Source of the DNA: Achromobacter aloeverae
GTDB taxonomy: Bacteria > Pseudomonadota > Gammaproteobacteria > Burkholderiales > Burkholderiaceae_B
Assembly: GCF_004121055.1 (NCBI RefSeq)
Contig: NZ_PYAL01000009.1
Location: 248,001-312,000, forward strand
Reading direction: 5' to 3'
DNA length: 64,000 nucleotides
Shown one piece after another: positions 17,813-26,050 of the stretch (within the stretch, counting starts at the first letter, position 1; every line of letters begins with the position of its first letter). The translations under genes were made by a program, and so were the position numbers. The notes beneath the pieces are model-generated. The model did not search any database, was not told where the DNA came from, and worked only from the letters and a program-made list of their open reading frames with translations.

Positions 17813-18613
17813 ATGACATACTCACTGATAGATTTCCAGGTCGCCTCGTCGATCGCAACGATCACCTTCAATCGTCCCGAAAAACGCAACGCGATGAGCG
17901 ACGACTTGCGGACTGAATTCATCGATGCGCTGGAGCGGGTCACCGCGGACACCGCCATCCGCGCGCTGGTATTGACGGGCGCCGGCAAGGCTTTCTGCGC
18001 CGGCGGCGACATCGCCGGCATGGAGAAGCGCCTGAACGCACCCGCCGGCGAAGTGGGCATCAACGGCTGGCGCCGGCAGCAGCGCGTGCATCGCGTGCAG
18101 GCCCTGCTGCATACCATGCCCAAGCCCGTGATCGCCGCGGTCAACGGCGCTGCCTCGGGGCTCGGCGCCGATACGGCCCTGGCCTGCGATTTCATCATCG
18201 CCAGCGAATGGGCGAGCTTCACCTGGTCGTATATCAACCGCGGCATCATTCCCGATGGCGGCGGCATGTACTTCCTGCCGCGCCGCGTCGGGCTGGCGCG
18301 CGCCAAGGAACTGATCTTCACGGGCCGCAAGGTCGACGTGCAGGAAGCGCTGGCGCTGGGCATCGTCGACCGGCAGGCGCCTGGCGCCGCCCTGGTCGAG
18401 CAGGCGCAGGCCTGGGCCGCGGAACTCACCAAGGGCTCGGCCACGGCGCTGGCCCTTGGCAAGACCATACTCAACCAGAGCTTCGAGCTCTCGTCCCAGC
18501 AGGTGTTCGCCCAGGGCAGCCAGGCCCAGGGCATCTGCTACACCAGCACCGAGCATCGGGAGGCGGTGATGGCCTTCCTGGACAAGGCGCAGGCCGCCGC
18601 GCCGAAGGGATAA
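17813..18613 (+). CDS. Enoyl-CoA hydratase/isomerase family protein
   Basis: A 266-residue crotonase-fold enzyme. The oxyanion-hole segments are GAGKAFCAGGDIAGM and NGAASGLGADTALACD; the second catalytic region reads NRGIIPDGGGMYFLPRRVG. An Asp rather than Glu stands at one of the classical hydratase positions, as in isomerase-type (PaaG-like) members, so hydration is not certain. The start at 17813 matches the family N-terminus (MTYSLIDFQVASSIATITFNRP). It is 25 bp downstream of a Bug receptor and converges with the LysR gene. It likely acts in acyl-CoA degradation of the transported acid. Confidence 0.88.
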   Translation: MTYSLIDFQVASSIATITFNRPEKRNAMSDDLRTEFIDALERVTADTAIRALVLTGAGKAFCAGGDIAGMEKRLNAPAGEVGINGWRRQQRVHRVQALLHTMPKPVIAAVNGAASGLGADTALACDFIIASEWASFTWSYINRGIIPDGGGMYFLPRRVGLARAKELIFTGRKVDVQEALALGIVDRQAPGAALVEQAQAWAAELTKGSATALALGKTILNQSFELSSQQVFAQGSQAQGICYTSTEHREAVMAFLDKAQAAAPKG

Positions 18614-18636
18614 GCCGGCGTGGCGACCCGGCAGGG

Positions 18637-19542
18637 TCAGGCGGCCGCGGCGACCGGCGCGCAGGGCGCCAGGCAGTCGCGCAGCCGCAGCACGGCGGCG
18701 TTCGCGCCTTCGCGATGCGTGACCAGGGACAGGGCCAGCGCTCCCTGCGCGCGCGGGTCGGTCAAGGGCACGAAGGCGACATGCGGCGTGGTGTAGACGC
18801 GCGCCACGCCAGGCACCAGTGCCACCCCCATGCCGCTGGCCACGAGGCTGACCACGGTCTGCACCTGGATCGCCTCCTGGCCGATGCGCGGCGAGAATCC
18901 CGCGCCGCGGCACAATTCCTGGATCACGCCATGCAAGCCCGGCACCATCTTGGGCGAATACACGACGAAGGACTCCCCGCGCGCCGCGGACAGGGGCACG
19001 GCTTCGGCCCGGGCCAGCGGGTGGTCGCGCGGCACCGCCAGGATCAGGTCATCGCGTTCCAGGGCCCAGCTCGCCAGCAAGGGGTCCTCCGCCGCGGGGC
19101 CGCGCACCAGGGCGGCGTCGATTTCGCCGCTGCGCAACATGGCCAGCAGTCCCACCGTGCTGTCTTCCCGTAATTCCAGGGCGACTTCCGGGCACGTGGC
19201 GCGGAAGGCGGGCAACAGGCGAGGCAGCAGGGTGTAGGTCGCGGATCCCACGAAACCCAGCCGCAGGGTGCCCCATTCGCCAAGCCCGACGCGGCGCGCG
19301 GCCTGGCGCGCCTGGTCGGCGTGATAGAGCGCCCGGCGGGCGTCGGCGACCAGGGCTTGCCCGGCGGCCGTGAGCGTGACGCCGCGCGTTCCGCGCTCCA
19401 GCAATTGCACGCCCACCAGGTGTTCCAGTTTTTGTATCGAGACCGACAGCGCGGGTTGGGCGATGTGCAGCACTTCGGCGGCTCGGCGATAACTGCCTAG
19501 CTCGGCGATGGTGACCAGCTGACGCAACTGACGCAAATCCAT
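18637..19542 (-). CDS. LysR-family transcriptional regulator
   Basis: A 301-residue LysR regulator: N-terminal winged helix (residues about 2-61, MDLRQLRQLVTIAELGSYRRAAEVLHIAQ-type start, shown in part) and a C-terminal type 2 periplasmic-like effector domain (from GTLRLGFVG). ATG 19542 is chosen; an in-frame ATG at 19548 adds two residues. It is divergent from the ABC-type binding-protein operon. Its upstream region has GTAT-N6-ATAC, a LysR-type site that recurs before the CoA-transferase gene, so it probably activates both. The inducer is presumably a pathway intermediate. Confidence 0.92.
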   Translation of the reverse strand: MDLRQLRQLVTIAELGSYRRAAEVLHIAQPALSVSIQKLEHLVGVQLLERGTRGVTLTAAGQALVADARRALYHADQARQAARRVGLGEWGTLRLGFVGSATYTLLPRLLPAFRATCPEVALELREDSTVGLLAMLRSGEIDAALVRGPAAEDPLLASWALERDDLILAVPRDHPLARAEAVPLSAARGESFVVYSPKMVPGLHGVIQELCRGAGFSPRIGQEAIQVQTVVSLVASGMGVALVPGVARVYTTPHVAFVPLTDPRAQGALALSLVTHREGANAAVLRLRDCLAPCAPVAAAA

Positions 19543-19559
19543 GACCATTATCGAATCCC

Positions 19560-19589
19560 GTATCACCCAATACGAAACGTTTATTAGAC
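19560..19589 (+). promoter_or_regulatory. Putative LysR operator-promoter, copy 1
   Basis: GTAT-CACCCA-ATAC (19560-19573), then 16 bp ending in TATTAGAC (19582-19589). The same layout without gaps is found at 22277-22306. It lies 18 bp from the LysR start and about 180 bp before the divergent binding-protein gene. TATTAG may be a -10. Confidence 0.7.
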
Positions 19590-19770
19590 CGTGCGCAAGC
19601 GCCACCTTAGCATGTGCGGCAACCACCGCCTCCAGGAGATCGCCAGCCCCGATACCTCCACGCAAGCCCCAGTCGGCGCGCACCGCGCCGGGACGCGGGC
19701 CACCATCCCGCCACCCATACCAATAATCAGGATTCCGTTCCGGCGTGGCGCCGGCCCGGGGGAGACAAAA

Positions 19771-21114
19771 ATGGGCAACTCTTTCCGTAGCATCGTCGTT
19801 CGCTGTTCCGGTCTTCCTGTTCGCTATCCAGGCCTGGCTTGTGCGGGGCCGGCTTCGCGCCTCCCGGGTTTTTTCAGGCCGCCCCGTCGTGCCGGCGGGC
19901 TGGCCGTGCTTGCCGCGGCCGTGGCGCTGGCCTGCGCCGCCACCGCCATCCCCGCCGCCGCCGAACCGGCGGGCGATGTGGTTCGCATCGGCGTTTCCAA
20001 TGACCGCAGCGGCATCTATGCCGACGTGGGCGGTCCGGGCTCGGAAGCCGCGACCCGTTTGGCGGTGAAGGATTTTGGCGGCCAGGTCCTGGGCAAGCGT
20101 ATCGAGGTCATCGGCGCCGATACGCAGAACAAGGCGGACGTGGCCTCCGCGGTGGTGCGGCGCTGGTTCGATACGCAGAACGTGGTCGCGGTGGTCGACG
20201 GCGGCGCGAGTTCCACGGGGCTGGCGGCCGCCTATGTCGCCAAGGAAAAGAATGGCACGGCGCTCATCAGCGGCGGCTTTGCCGGGGATTTCAGCGGCAA
20301 GCAGTGCTCGACCGTCACCACGCAGTGGGCGCCGGACACCTATGCCCTCGCCAACGCGGTCGTGCGGGGCGCGGTGGACCAGGGGGGCAAGAGCTGGTAC
20401 TTCATCACCAGCGACTACGTGTTCGGCAAGTCCTTGGAAGCCAACGCCAGCCATTTCGTGGAGCGGGCCGGCGGCAAGGTGCTGGGCAGCGCGCGCCACC
20501 CGCTGGGTGCGACCGATTTTGCGTCCTTCATCCTGCAGGCGCAGGCTTCGCAGGCCCAGGTCATCGGCCTGGCCAGCGCGGGCGGCGACCTGGTCAACCT
20601 GATCAAGCAGGCGCAGGAATTCGGGCTGGCCGGATCCAGGCAGCGCATGCTCACATTCCTGACGTTCATCACGGACGTTGCCGCGATGGGGCTGCCCGTG
20701 GCGCAGGGCCTGATCTTCCCGGACGCCTTCTACTGGGATGCCGACGACGACACCCGCGCATGGACCCGGCGCTGGCAGAAGGAAGCCAACTGGGACCGCG
20801 TGCCATCGATCGTGCATGCGCTAAGCTATGTCGCGACCATGCACTACCTGCAGGCGGTACAGGCGGCAGGCACGTTCGATGGCGAGGCCGTGAACCGCAA
20901 GTTGCGGGAATTGCCCGTCACGACCAGGCTGATCAAGAATGCACGGGTGCGTCCCGAGGACGGCCGTGTCATCATGGACCTGTACCTGGTGGAGGTGAAA
21001 AAGCCGGCGGAATCGCGCTATCCGGGCGATTTCTATCGCATCCTGTCCACGGTGCCCGGCGACAAGGTCTTCGTGTCGCTGGCCGACAGCGAGTGCCCGC
21101 TCGCACGCAAGTAA
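19771..21114 (+). CDS. Branched-chain amino acid-type ABC substrate-binding protein
   Basis: A 447-residue periplasmic binding protein of the LivJ/Peripla_BP_6 type. After an unusually long n-region (about 40 residues) the hydrophobic signal core AVLAAAVALACAATAI ends near PAAAEP; the mature part starts VVRIGVSNDRSGIYADVGGPGS, typical of family members that bind aromatic or hydroxy acids. The start follows a GGGGGAG ribosome site. No ABC permease or ATPase genes are adjacent, so it is an orphan receptor or uses a distant transporter. It leads the LysR-linked gene set (alcohol dehydrogenase, CoA-transferase, MaoC-like). Confidence 0.88.
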   Translation: MGNSFRSIVVRCSGLPVRYPGLACAGPASRLPGFFRPPRRAGGLAVLAAAVALACAATAIPAAAEPAGDVVRIGVSNDRSGIYADVGGPGSEAATRLAVKDFGGQVLGKRIEVIGADTQNKADVASAVVRRWFDTQNVVAVVDGGASSTGLAAAYVAKEKNGTALISGGFAGDFSGKQCSTVTTQWAPDTYALANAVVRGAVDQGGKSWYFITSDYVFGKSLEANASHFVERAGGKVLGSARHPLGATDFASFILQAQASQAQVIGLASAGGDLVNLIKQAQEFGLAGSRQRMLTFLTFITDVAAMGLPVAQGLIFPDAFYWDADDDTRAWTRRWQKEANWDRVPSIVHALSYVATMHYLQAVQAAGTFDGEAVNRKLRELPVTTRLIKNARVRPEDGRVIMDLYLVEVKKPAESRYPGDFYRILSTVPGDKVFVSLADSECPLARK

Positions 21115-21175
21115 TCCGCAAGCTAGCCGCAAGTAATCCTTCTGGTCCTGGAAAACAAGAACGGAGAGACATGCC

Positions 21176-22234
21176 ATGAAATGCTATTGCGTCGTCGATT
21201 TCCACCAACCCTTGCAGTTGCGGGAGCAGCCCATCCCCGACGTGCGGGATGCCGAGGTGCTGCTGAAGGTGCGGGCGGCCGGGGTATGCCACAGCGACAT
21301 CCACCTGTGGGAGGGCGGATATGACCTCGGCCAGGGCAAACGGCTGTCGCTCAAGGATCGCGGGGTCACGCTGCCCCTGACGTTGGGCCACGAGACGGTG
21401 GGCGCGGTCCACGCGGCGGGGCCGCGCGCCACGCAGGTCCAGGCCGGGCGCAACTATCTCGTCTATCCATGGATAGGCTGCGGCGCATGCCCGGCCTGCG
21501 CCGGCGGCCGCGAAAACCACTGCACCGCGCCCCGCTACCTCGGCGTCTACCGTCCCGGCGGCTACGCGGAATATCTGCTGGTGCCCGACGAGCGCTACCT
21601 GATCGACATCGGCGACCTGGACCCCGCCACGGTGGCGCCCTATGCCTGCTCGGGCCTGACCACCTATTCGGCCCTGCGCCAGATCGGCCCCGAAATTTAT
21701 CGCGACCATCCCATCGTCATCTTCGGCGCGGGGGGGCTGGGCCTGATGGCCGTCGAGATCCTGCATGCCCTGGGCGGCAAGGGCGCCATCGTGGTCGACA
21801 TCGATCCCGCCAAGCGGCAGGCGGCCTTGGCCGCCGGCGCCCTGGCTGCCATCGACGGCGGCGCGCCCGACGCGGCGCAGCAGATCGTCAAGGCCAACGG
21901 CGGCCGGCCCGTGCAGGCCGCGCTCGACCTGGTCGGCGCGCCGGCGACGGCGGGCGCCGCCTTCGATACCCTGGTCAAGGGCGGCAAGCTGGTCATCGTG
22001 GGCCTGTTCGGCGGCGGCGCGACCTGGCCGCTGGCGCTCATTCCCATGCGGGCGCTGTCCATCGTCGGCAGCTATGTGGGTAGCCTGCAGGAACTGCGCG
22101 AGCTGATGGCGCTGGTGCGCGAGGGCAAGGTCAAGCCGATACCGGTGCATCGCTACCCCCTGGCCGACGCCGATGCGGTGCTGGCGTCGCTGGTGGACGG
22201 CAAGGTCGTGGGTCGCGCGGTACTGACGGCTTGA
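21176..22234 (+). CDS. Zinc-dependent alcohol dehydrogenase (MDR family)
   Basis: A 352-residue medium-chain dehydrogenase. Catalytic zinc ligands are in AAGVCHSDIHLWEGGY and GHETVGAVH; the structural zinc site is CGACPACAGGRENHC. The Rossmann fold shows GAGGLGLMAVEIL with DIDPAKR, so it likely uses NAD(H). It should oxidise an alcohol to an aldehyde in the pathway encoded here. It lies 61 bp after the binding-protein gene in the same direction, with a ribosome site AGAGACATGCC nearby. The substrate is not predictable from sequence. Confidence 0.9.
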   Translation: MKCYCVVDFHQPLQLREQPIPDVRDAEVLLKVRAAGVCHSDIHLWEGGYDLGQGKRLSLKDRGVTLPLTLGHETVGAVHAAGPRATQVQAGRNYLVYPWIGCGACPACAGGRENHCTAPRYLGVYRPGGYAEYLLVPDERYLIDIGDLDPATVAPYACSGLTTYSALRQIGPEIYRDHPIVIFGAGGLGLMAVEILHALGGKGAIVVDIDPAKRQAALAAGALAAIDGGAPDAAQQIVKANGGRPVQAALDLVGAPATAGAAFDTLVKGGKLVIVGLFGGGATWPLALIPMRALSIVGSYVGSLQELRELMALVREGKVKPIPVHRYPLADADAVLASLVDGKVVGRAVLTA

Positions 22235-22276
22235 ACCATCCACGCCGCGCCGGTTCCGGAACGCCATAAACATGTG

Positions 22277-22306
22277 GTATCGCGTCATACCAAAGCCGTA
22301 TTAGAC
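22277..22306 (+). promoter_or_regulatory. Putative LysR operator-promoter, copy 2
   Basis: GTAT-CGCGTC-ATAC (22277-22290; extended arms TGGTAT/ATACCA at 22275-22292), then 16 bp ending in TATTAGAC (22299-22306). It aligns without gaps to 19560-19589. It lies 33 bp before the CoA-transferase start and would place a -10 correctly for that gene. Confidence 0.7.
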
Positions 22307-22338
22307 GCGCGTGGCGGCCGTCTTTAGGATGGCCTGCC

Positions 22339-23547
22339 ATGAACCCCGCATATTCCCCAAGGCAGGCCGCGCTCGGCGGCCTGCGCATACTCGACCTGAC
22401 CACTGTGGTCTTCGGCCCCTATGCCTCGCAGATATTGGCGGACTACGGCGCCGACGTCGTCAAGATCGAGGCGCCGGGCGGCGATTCCACCCGTCGCACC
22501 GGGCCGTCACGCGAAGCGGGCCTGGCGGCCATCTTCCTGGGCATCAATCGCAACAAGCGCAGCGTGGTGCTGGACCTCAAGCAGCAGGCGGCCCGCGCGG
22601 CGCTGCTGACCCTGGTGGACGGCGCGGACGTCCTCATGCACAGCATGCGGCCGTCCAAGATGGCCAAGCTGGGCCTGGATCCCGCCTCGTTGTGCGCGCG
22701 CAATCCCCGGCTGGTGTACGCGGGGCTGTATGGTTTCGGCAGCGGAGGCGCCTACGAGGGCCAGCCTGCCTACGATGACGTCATCCAGGGCCTGTCCGGC
22801 GTGGCCGACCTGATGCGGCGCCAGACCGGGACGCCGCAGTACCTGCCCACGATCGCGGCGGACAAGACCTGCGGCCTGGTGGCCGCGCACGCCATCCTGG
22901 CGGCGCTGTTCCAGCGCGAGCGCACCGGGAGGGGACAGGCGCTGGAGGTGCCGATGTACGAGTCCATGACCTCGTTCCTGATGGTCGAGCACCTGTATGG
23001 CGGACACCTTGGCGGCCCGCCGTCCGAGGCGCCCGGGGGCATGGGCTATCCGCGCGTGCTGGCACGCTGGCGGCGACCGTACGCCACCGCCGATGGCCAT
23101 GTCTGCATGATGCCCTATACCGATGTCCACTGGCAGCGCTTCTTCGCGCACAGCGGGCGCGCGGACCTGGCCGCCGATACGCGTTTCAAGGACATCGCGG
23201 CGCGGACCAGGCATATCGAAATCTTGTACGCGCTCACGGGCGAGATCGTGGCGCGGCGCGATACCGCGCATTGGCTGGCGCTGTGCCGTGAACTGGAGAT
23301 ACCTGCCGCGCCGGTCAACCGCCTCGAAGACCTGCCGGACGACCCGCATCTGCGCAGCGTGGGCCTGTTCGTCGACATCGACGATGGCCATGGCCAGGCC
23401 TACCGCTATACCCGCAACCCGGTGCGCATGGCCGACAGCGACGTGGCGCCGGCCATGGCGCCGCGCCTGGGCGAGCATACCCGCGAAGTGCTGCGCGAGG
23501 CTGGCTTGAGCGAGGCGGCCATCGCCGAACTGGCCGCGCAGGCATGA
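22339..23547 (+). CDS. Class III (CaiB/BaiF) CoA-transferase
   Basis: A 402-residue family III CoA-transferase moving CoA between an acyl-CoA donor and a carboxylic acid. The N-terminus GGLRILDLTTVVFGPYASQILADYGADVVKIE is family-typical (shown in parts: LRILDLTTVVFGPYASQ), with NRNKRSVVLDLK and YDDVIQGLSGVADLM; the catalytic Asp should be in the region around residue 150-175. It activates the acid as a CoA ester for the hydratases next to it. It has its own predicted LysR-controlled promoter. A MaoC-like gene follows after 106 bp. Confidence 0.92.
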   Translation: MNPAYSPRQAALGGLRILDLTTVVFGPYASQILADYGADVVKIEAPGGDSTRRTGPSREAGLAAIFLGINRNKRSVVLDLKQQAARAALLTLVDGADVLMHSMRPSKMAKLGLDPASLCARNPRLVYAGLYGFGSGGAYEGQPAYDDVIQGLSGVADLMRRQTGTPQYLPTIAADKTCGLVAAHAILAALFQRERTGRGQALEVPMYESMTSFLMVEHLYGGHLGGPPSEAPGGMGYPRVLARWRRPYATADGHVCMMPYTDVHWQRFFAHSGRADLAADTRFKDIAARTRHIEILYALTGEIVARRDTAHWLALCRELEIPAAPVNRLEDLPDDPHLRSVGLFVDIDDGHGQAYRYTRNPVRMADSDVAPAMAPRLGEHTREVLREAGLSEAAIAELAAQA

Positions 23548-23624
23548 CGGGGAAGGCGCGCGCCGGCAACGTTTCCCGCGCCATGGATCAACTTCAGGAG
23601 ATCCGCGACTCAATCACATCGATC

Positions 23625-23698
23625 CGTCATATCCCACCCGTCGCATCCTATCCATGACATTCCAACCGGTGATATCACAACCCATGACATCCCAACCG
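23625..23698 (+). repeat. 15-bp tandem repeat across the start of the maoC-like gene
   Basis: Five units: CGTCATATCCCACC (14 bp), CGTCGCATCCTATCC, ATGACATTCCAACCG, GTGATATCACAACCC and ATGACATCCCAACCG. The last three are in frame with the gene and code five-residue repeats (MTFQP, VISQP, MTSQP). Two units supply possible ATG starts. Confidence 0.75.
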
Positions 23699-24148
23699 CC
23701 ATTGCTGGGCCAGGGCTACTACTGGCAGGACCTGAAGGAGGGACAGCGCTTCCATACCTTCCGCCGCACCGTCACCGAGACGGACATCGTCAACTTCATC
23801 AGCGTGACCGGAATGCTGGAGGCCATCTTCATCGACACCACGTACGCGCATGGCGCGATACGCGGACGGCCAGCGCCCGGCGGCCTCACCTATGGCCTGA
23901 TCGAGGGGATGCTGATGCAGACCATGTGCCAGGGCACGGGCCTCGCGCTGCTGGAAGTCCACAAGAAGATGCTGGGGCCGGTCGTGGCCGGCGACACCAT
24001 CTGGGCCGAGGTGGAGGTCACTGGCGTACGGCCGACGTCCAGGCAGAACCGGGCGGTGGTGACGTCGGCGATCACGGTCCGCAAGCAGGATGGCACGGCC
24101 GTCATGGAATACACCGCGGTGCGCCTGCTGGCCGGCAGGCCGGGCTGA
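23654..24148 (+). CDS. MaoC-like acyl-CoA hydratase
   Basis: A 164-residue single hot-dog domain protein of the MaoC/FAS1-like dehydratase group. After the N-terminal repeats comes YYWQDLKEGQRFHTFRRTVTE, then DIVNFISVTGM and the central helix region GLTYGLIEGML. It probably hydrates an enoyl-CoA or acts as an acyl dehydratase in the pathway. The start is uncertain: ATG 23654 or ATG 23684, both created by the 15-bp repeat; the nearest good ribosome site (AGGAG near 23596) is far upstream. It is followed by a Bug receptor gene 83 bp on. Confidence 0.85.
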   Translation: MTFQPVISQPMTSQPPLLGQGYYWQDLKEGQRFHTFRRTVTETDIVNFISVTGMLEAIFIDTTYAHGAIRGRPAPGGLTYGLIEGMLMQTMCQGTGLALLEVHKKMLGPVVAGDTIWAEVEVTGVRPTSRQNRAVVTSAITVRKQDGTAVMEYTAVRLLAGRPG

Positions 24149-24231
24149 CCGCGCGGGCATCGCCAGGCTGCACGCCGCGGCCGCATGCGCATCGCGGCAA
24201 ACGAGATGAAAAAAAGAACGAGGAGACTATC

Positions 24232-25218
24232 ATGGTTCTACGTACTGCATGGGCCGCCGTGGTGGCGGCCTGCATGGTCCTGGCTGCCGTCGCGCCGGCC
24301 CCCGCGCTGGCGGCCGACTGGCCCCAGCGACCCGTCACCCTGGTGGTGCCTTTCCCGCCGGGCGGCCCGACCGACCTGGTGGCGCGGGTGCTCGCTCGTC
24401 AACTGACCGAGCAGATCGGGCAGACGATCGTGGTGGAGAATCGCGGCGGCGCCAACGGCAACATCGGCATGCAGCATGTGGCACAGGCGGCGGCGGACGG
24501 CTATACCTTGCTATACAACACGTCGTCCATCGCACTGAGCCCGAATCTGTACGCCCGGCTGGGCTTCGACCCGCAGCGCGATTTCCAGGCCGTGACGTCG
24601 ACGGCGGTGATCCCGCTGGTGTTGCTGGTGCATCCGTCCGTCCCCGCCAAGGACATGTCATCCTTCATCGCCTACGCCAAGGCGCAGGGCGGCAAGCTTT
24701 CCTATGCCTCGGCCAGCACCGGCAACGTCACGCACCTGGGCGCGCTGATGCTGCTGCGCGCCGTCGGCGCCCAGGCCATGCACGTGCCGTACCGCGGCAG
24801 CGCCCCCGCCATGACCGACCTGGTGGGCGGGCAGGTGCAGTTCATGACCAATACGCTGAACGATTCCCTGGCCTTCATTCGCGACGGCAAGCTGCGGGCG
24901 CTGGCGGTCACCGGAAGCACGCGCAGCCCATTGCTGCCGGAGGTGCCCACCGTGGCGGAGACGGCCGTGCCTGGCTTCGAGGTAGGCGCCTGGCAGGGCA
25001 TCGTCGTGCCCAAGGGCACGCCGCCGGACATCGTGGCGCGCCTCAATCGCGAGGTCCTGAAGGCGCTGGGGACGGAGGCGGTGCGCAAGCAACTGACGGC
25101 GCAGGGCGCGCAGGCGCTCGGAAGCACGCCGCAGGCCTACCAGCGCTACATCGCCGACGAGACCCGGCGCTGGGGCGAGGTGATCCGCGAGGCCGGGGTG
25201 AAGCTGGACAGCCCTTAG
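24232..25218 (+). CDS. Bug-family (TctC-like) periplasmic solute receptor
   Basis: A 328-residue Bug receptor with a clear signal peptide (cleavage near ALAADWPQ), the loop WPQRPVTLVVPFPPGGPTD, NRGGANGNIG, and HVPYRGSAPAMTDLVGG. GAGGAG lies 6 bp before the ATG. It ends the catabolic gene set controlled by the nearby LysR and may bind the pathway substrate. No TctA/TctB genes are seen in the window, the usual situation for most Bug genes in Bordetella-type genomes. It converges with the molybdoenzyme gene across a 15-bp tandem repeat. Confidence 0.93.
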   Translation: MVLRTAWAAVVAACMVLAAVAPAPALAADWPQRPVTLVVPFPPGGPTDLVARVLARQLTEQIGQTIVVENRGGANGNIGMQHVAQAAADGYTLLYNTSSIALSPNLYARLGFDPQRDFQAVTSTAVIPLVLLVHPSVPAKDMSSFIAYAKAQGGKLSYASASTGNVTHLGALMLLRAVGAQAMHVPYRGSAPAMTDLVGGQVQFMTNTLNDSLAFIRDGKLRALAVTGSTRSPLLPEVPTVAETAVPGFEVGAWQGIVVPKGTPPDIVARLNREVLKALGTEAVRKQLTAQGAQALGSTPQAYQRYIADETRRWGEVIREAGVKLDSP

Positions 25219-25244
25219 TCCTGTTGATCTGGTCGGGGCTGACT

Positions 25245-25289
25245 CAGTTGCCGCTGACCCTGTTGCCGCTGACCCTGTTGCCGCTGCCC
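25245..25289. repeat. 15-bp tandem repeat between convergent genes
   Basis: Three units: CAGTTGCCGCTGACC, CTGTTGCCGCTGACC and CTGTTGCCGCTGCCC. They begin 27 bp after the Bug stop, and the last unit runs up to the stop codon of the convergent molybdoenzyme gene. Confidence 0.85.
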
Positions 25290-26050
25290 TAGATCCCGCT
25301 GAACCAGTTATAGCCCTGGTCCTCCCAATACCCGCCAGGATAGGTATTGGTGACGAAGAGCGCCATGATGTGCTTGGGGTTCTTGAACCCGAGCTTGGTC
25401 GGCACCCGCAGCCGCAGCGGGTTGCCGAAATCGGGCGGCAGGGCCTCGCCGCCGAAGTCCAGCGCCAGGATGGTCTGCGGATGCAAGGCTGTCGCCATGT
25501 CTATGCTGGAGTAGTAGCGGTCGGCGCACTTGAAACCCACATAGCGCGCGGTCAGGTCCGCGCCGATGCGTTGCAGGAAGGTCTTCAGGGGAACGCCGCC
25601 CCACTGGCCGATGGCGCTCCAGCCTTCGATGCAGATGAGGCGCGTGATCTGGCTGGCCTGCGGCAGCCGGCGCAGTCCCTCCAGCGTCCACGGCGTCTTG
25701 TCCGCCACCAGGCCGGACACTTCCAGCTGGTAGTCGGACAGGTCGATGTCCGGCACGCTGTACTCGGGATAGAAGGCGTTGAAAGGGAAGGGCTTGGTGA
25801 TGTCGCCGGCGGCGTAGGTGGGGGCCAGCCGGTTTTCGCGGAACAGCCACGCCTGCACCTTGTCGTTCCAGCGGGACATGGCCCACAGCACCTTGTCGAA
25901 GGTATCGCCGTCCTGCAGGTTGCAGCCGGTCAGCATGGCCACCCCGCCCAGCGTCAGGCCGCCGCGCAGCAGCAGGCGACGCCGCGCGTTGGCCAGCGTG
26001 GTGCGTTGCGCCGGTTCCAGCACCAGCCGGGTGTGCTTGCGTTCAGGCAT
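25289..26050 (-). CDS. Sulfite-oxidase-fold molybdopterin oxidoreductase (MsrP/YedY-like)
   Basis: A 253-residue exported molybdoenzyme. The N-terminus has a twin-arginine-like signal (RRRLLLRGG, 23-31) followed by a lipobox-like LTGC (Cys43). The sulfite-oxidase core shows the Mo-ligand cysteine in RLICIEGWS (Cys140) and later FKNPKHIMALF and NTYPGGYWEDQGYNW. Relatives reduce or oxidise sulfur compounds; MsrP repairs methionine sulfoxide in periplasmic proteins. The start follows GAGGGAGG and overlaps the cytochrome gene by 8 bp. The partner cytochrome b gene upstream supplies electrons. The substrate is inferred only. Confidence 0.88.
   Translation of the reverse strand: MPERKHTRLVLEPAQRTTLANARRRLLLRGGLTLGGVAMLTGCNLQDGDTFDKVLWAMSRWNDKVQAWLFRENRLAPTYAAGDITKPFPFNAFYPEYSVPDIDLSDYQLEVSGLVADKTPWTLEGLRRLPQASQITRLICIEGWSAIGQWGGVPLKTFLQRIGADLTARYVGFKCADRYYSSIDMATALHPQTILALDFGGEALPPDFGNPLRLRVPTKLGFKNPKHIMALFVTNTYPGGYWEDQGYNWFSGI

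Noticed and set aside
18637-20817. 726-codon LysR reading with a long N-terminal extension
   Set aside because: The extension runs antisense through the binding-protein gene; LysR homology begins at MDLRQL.
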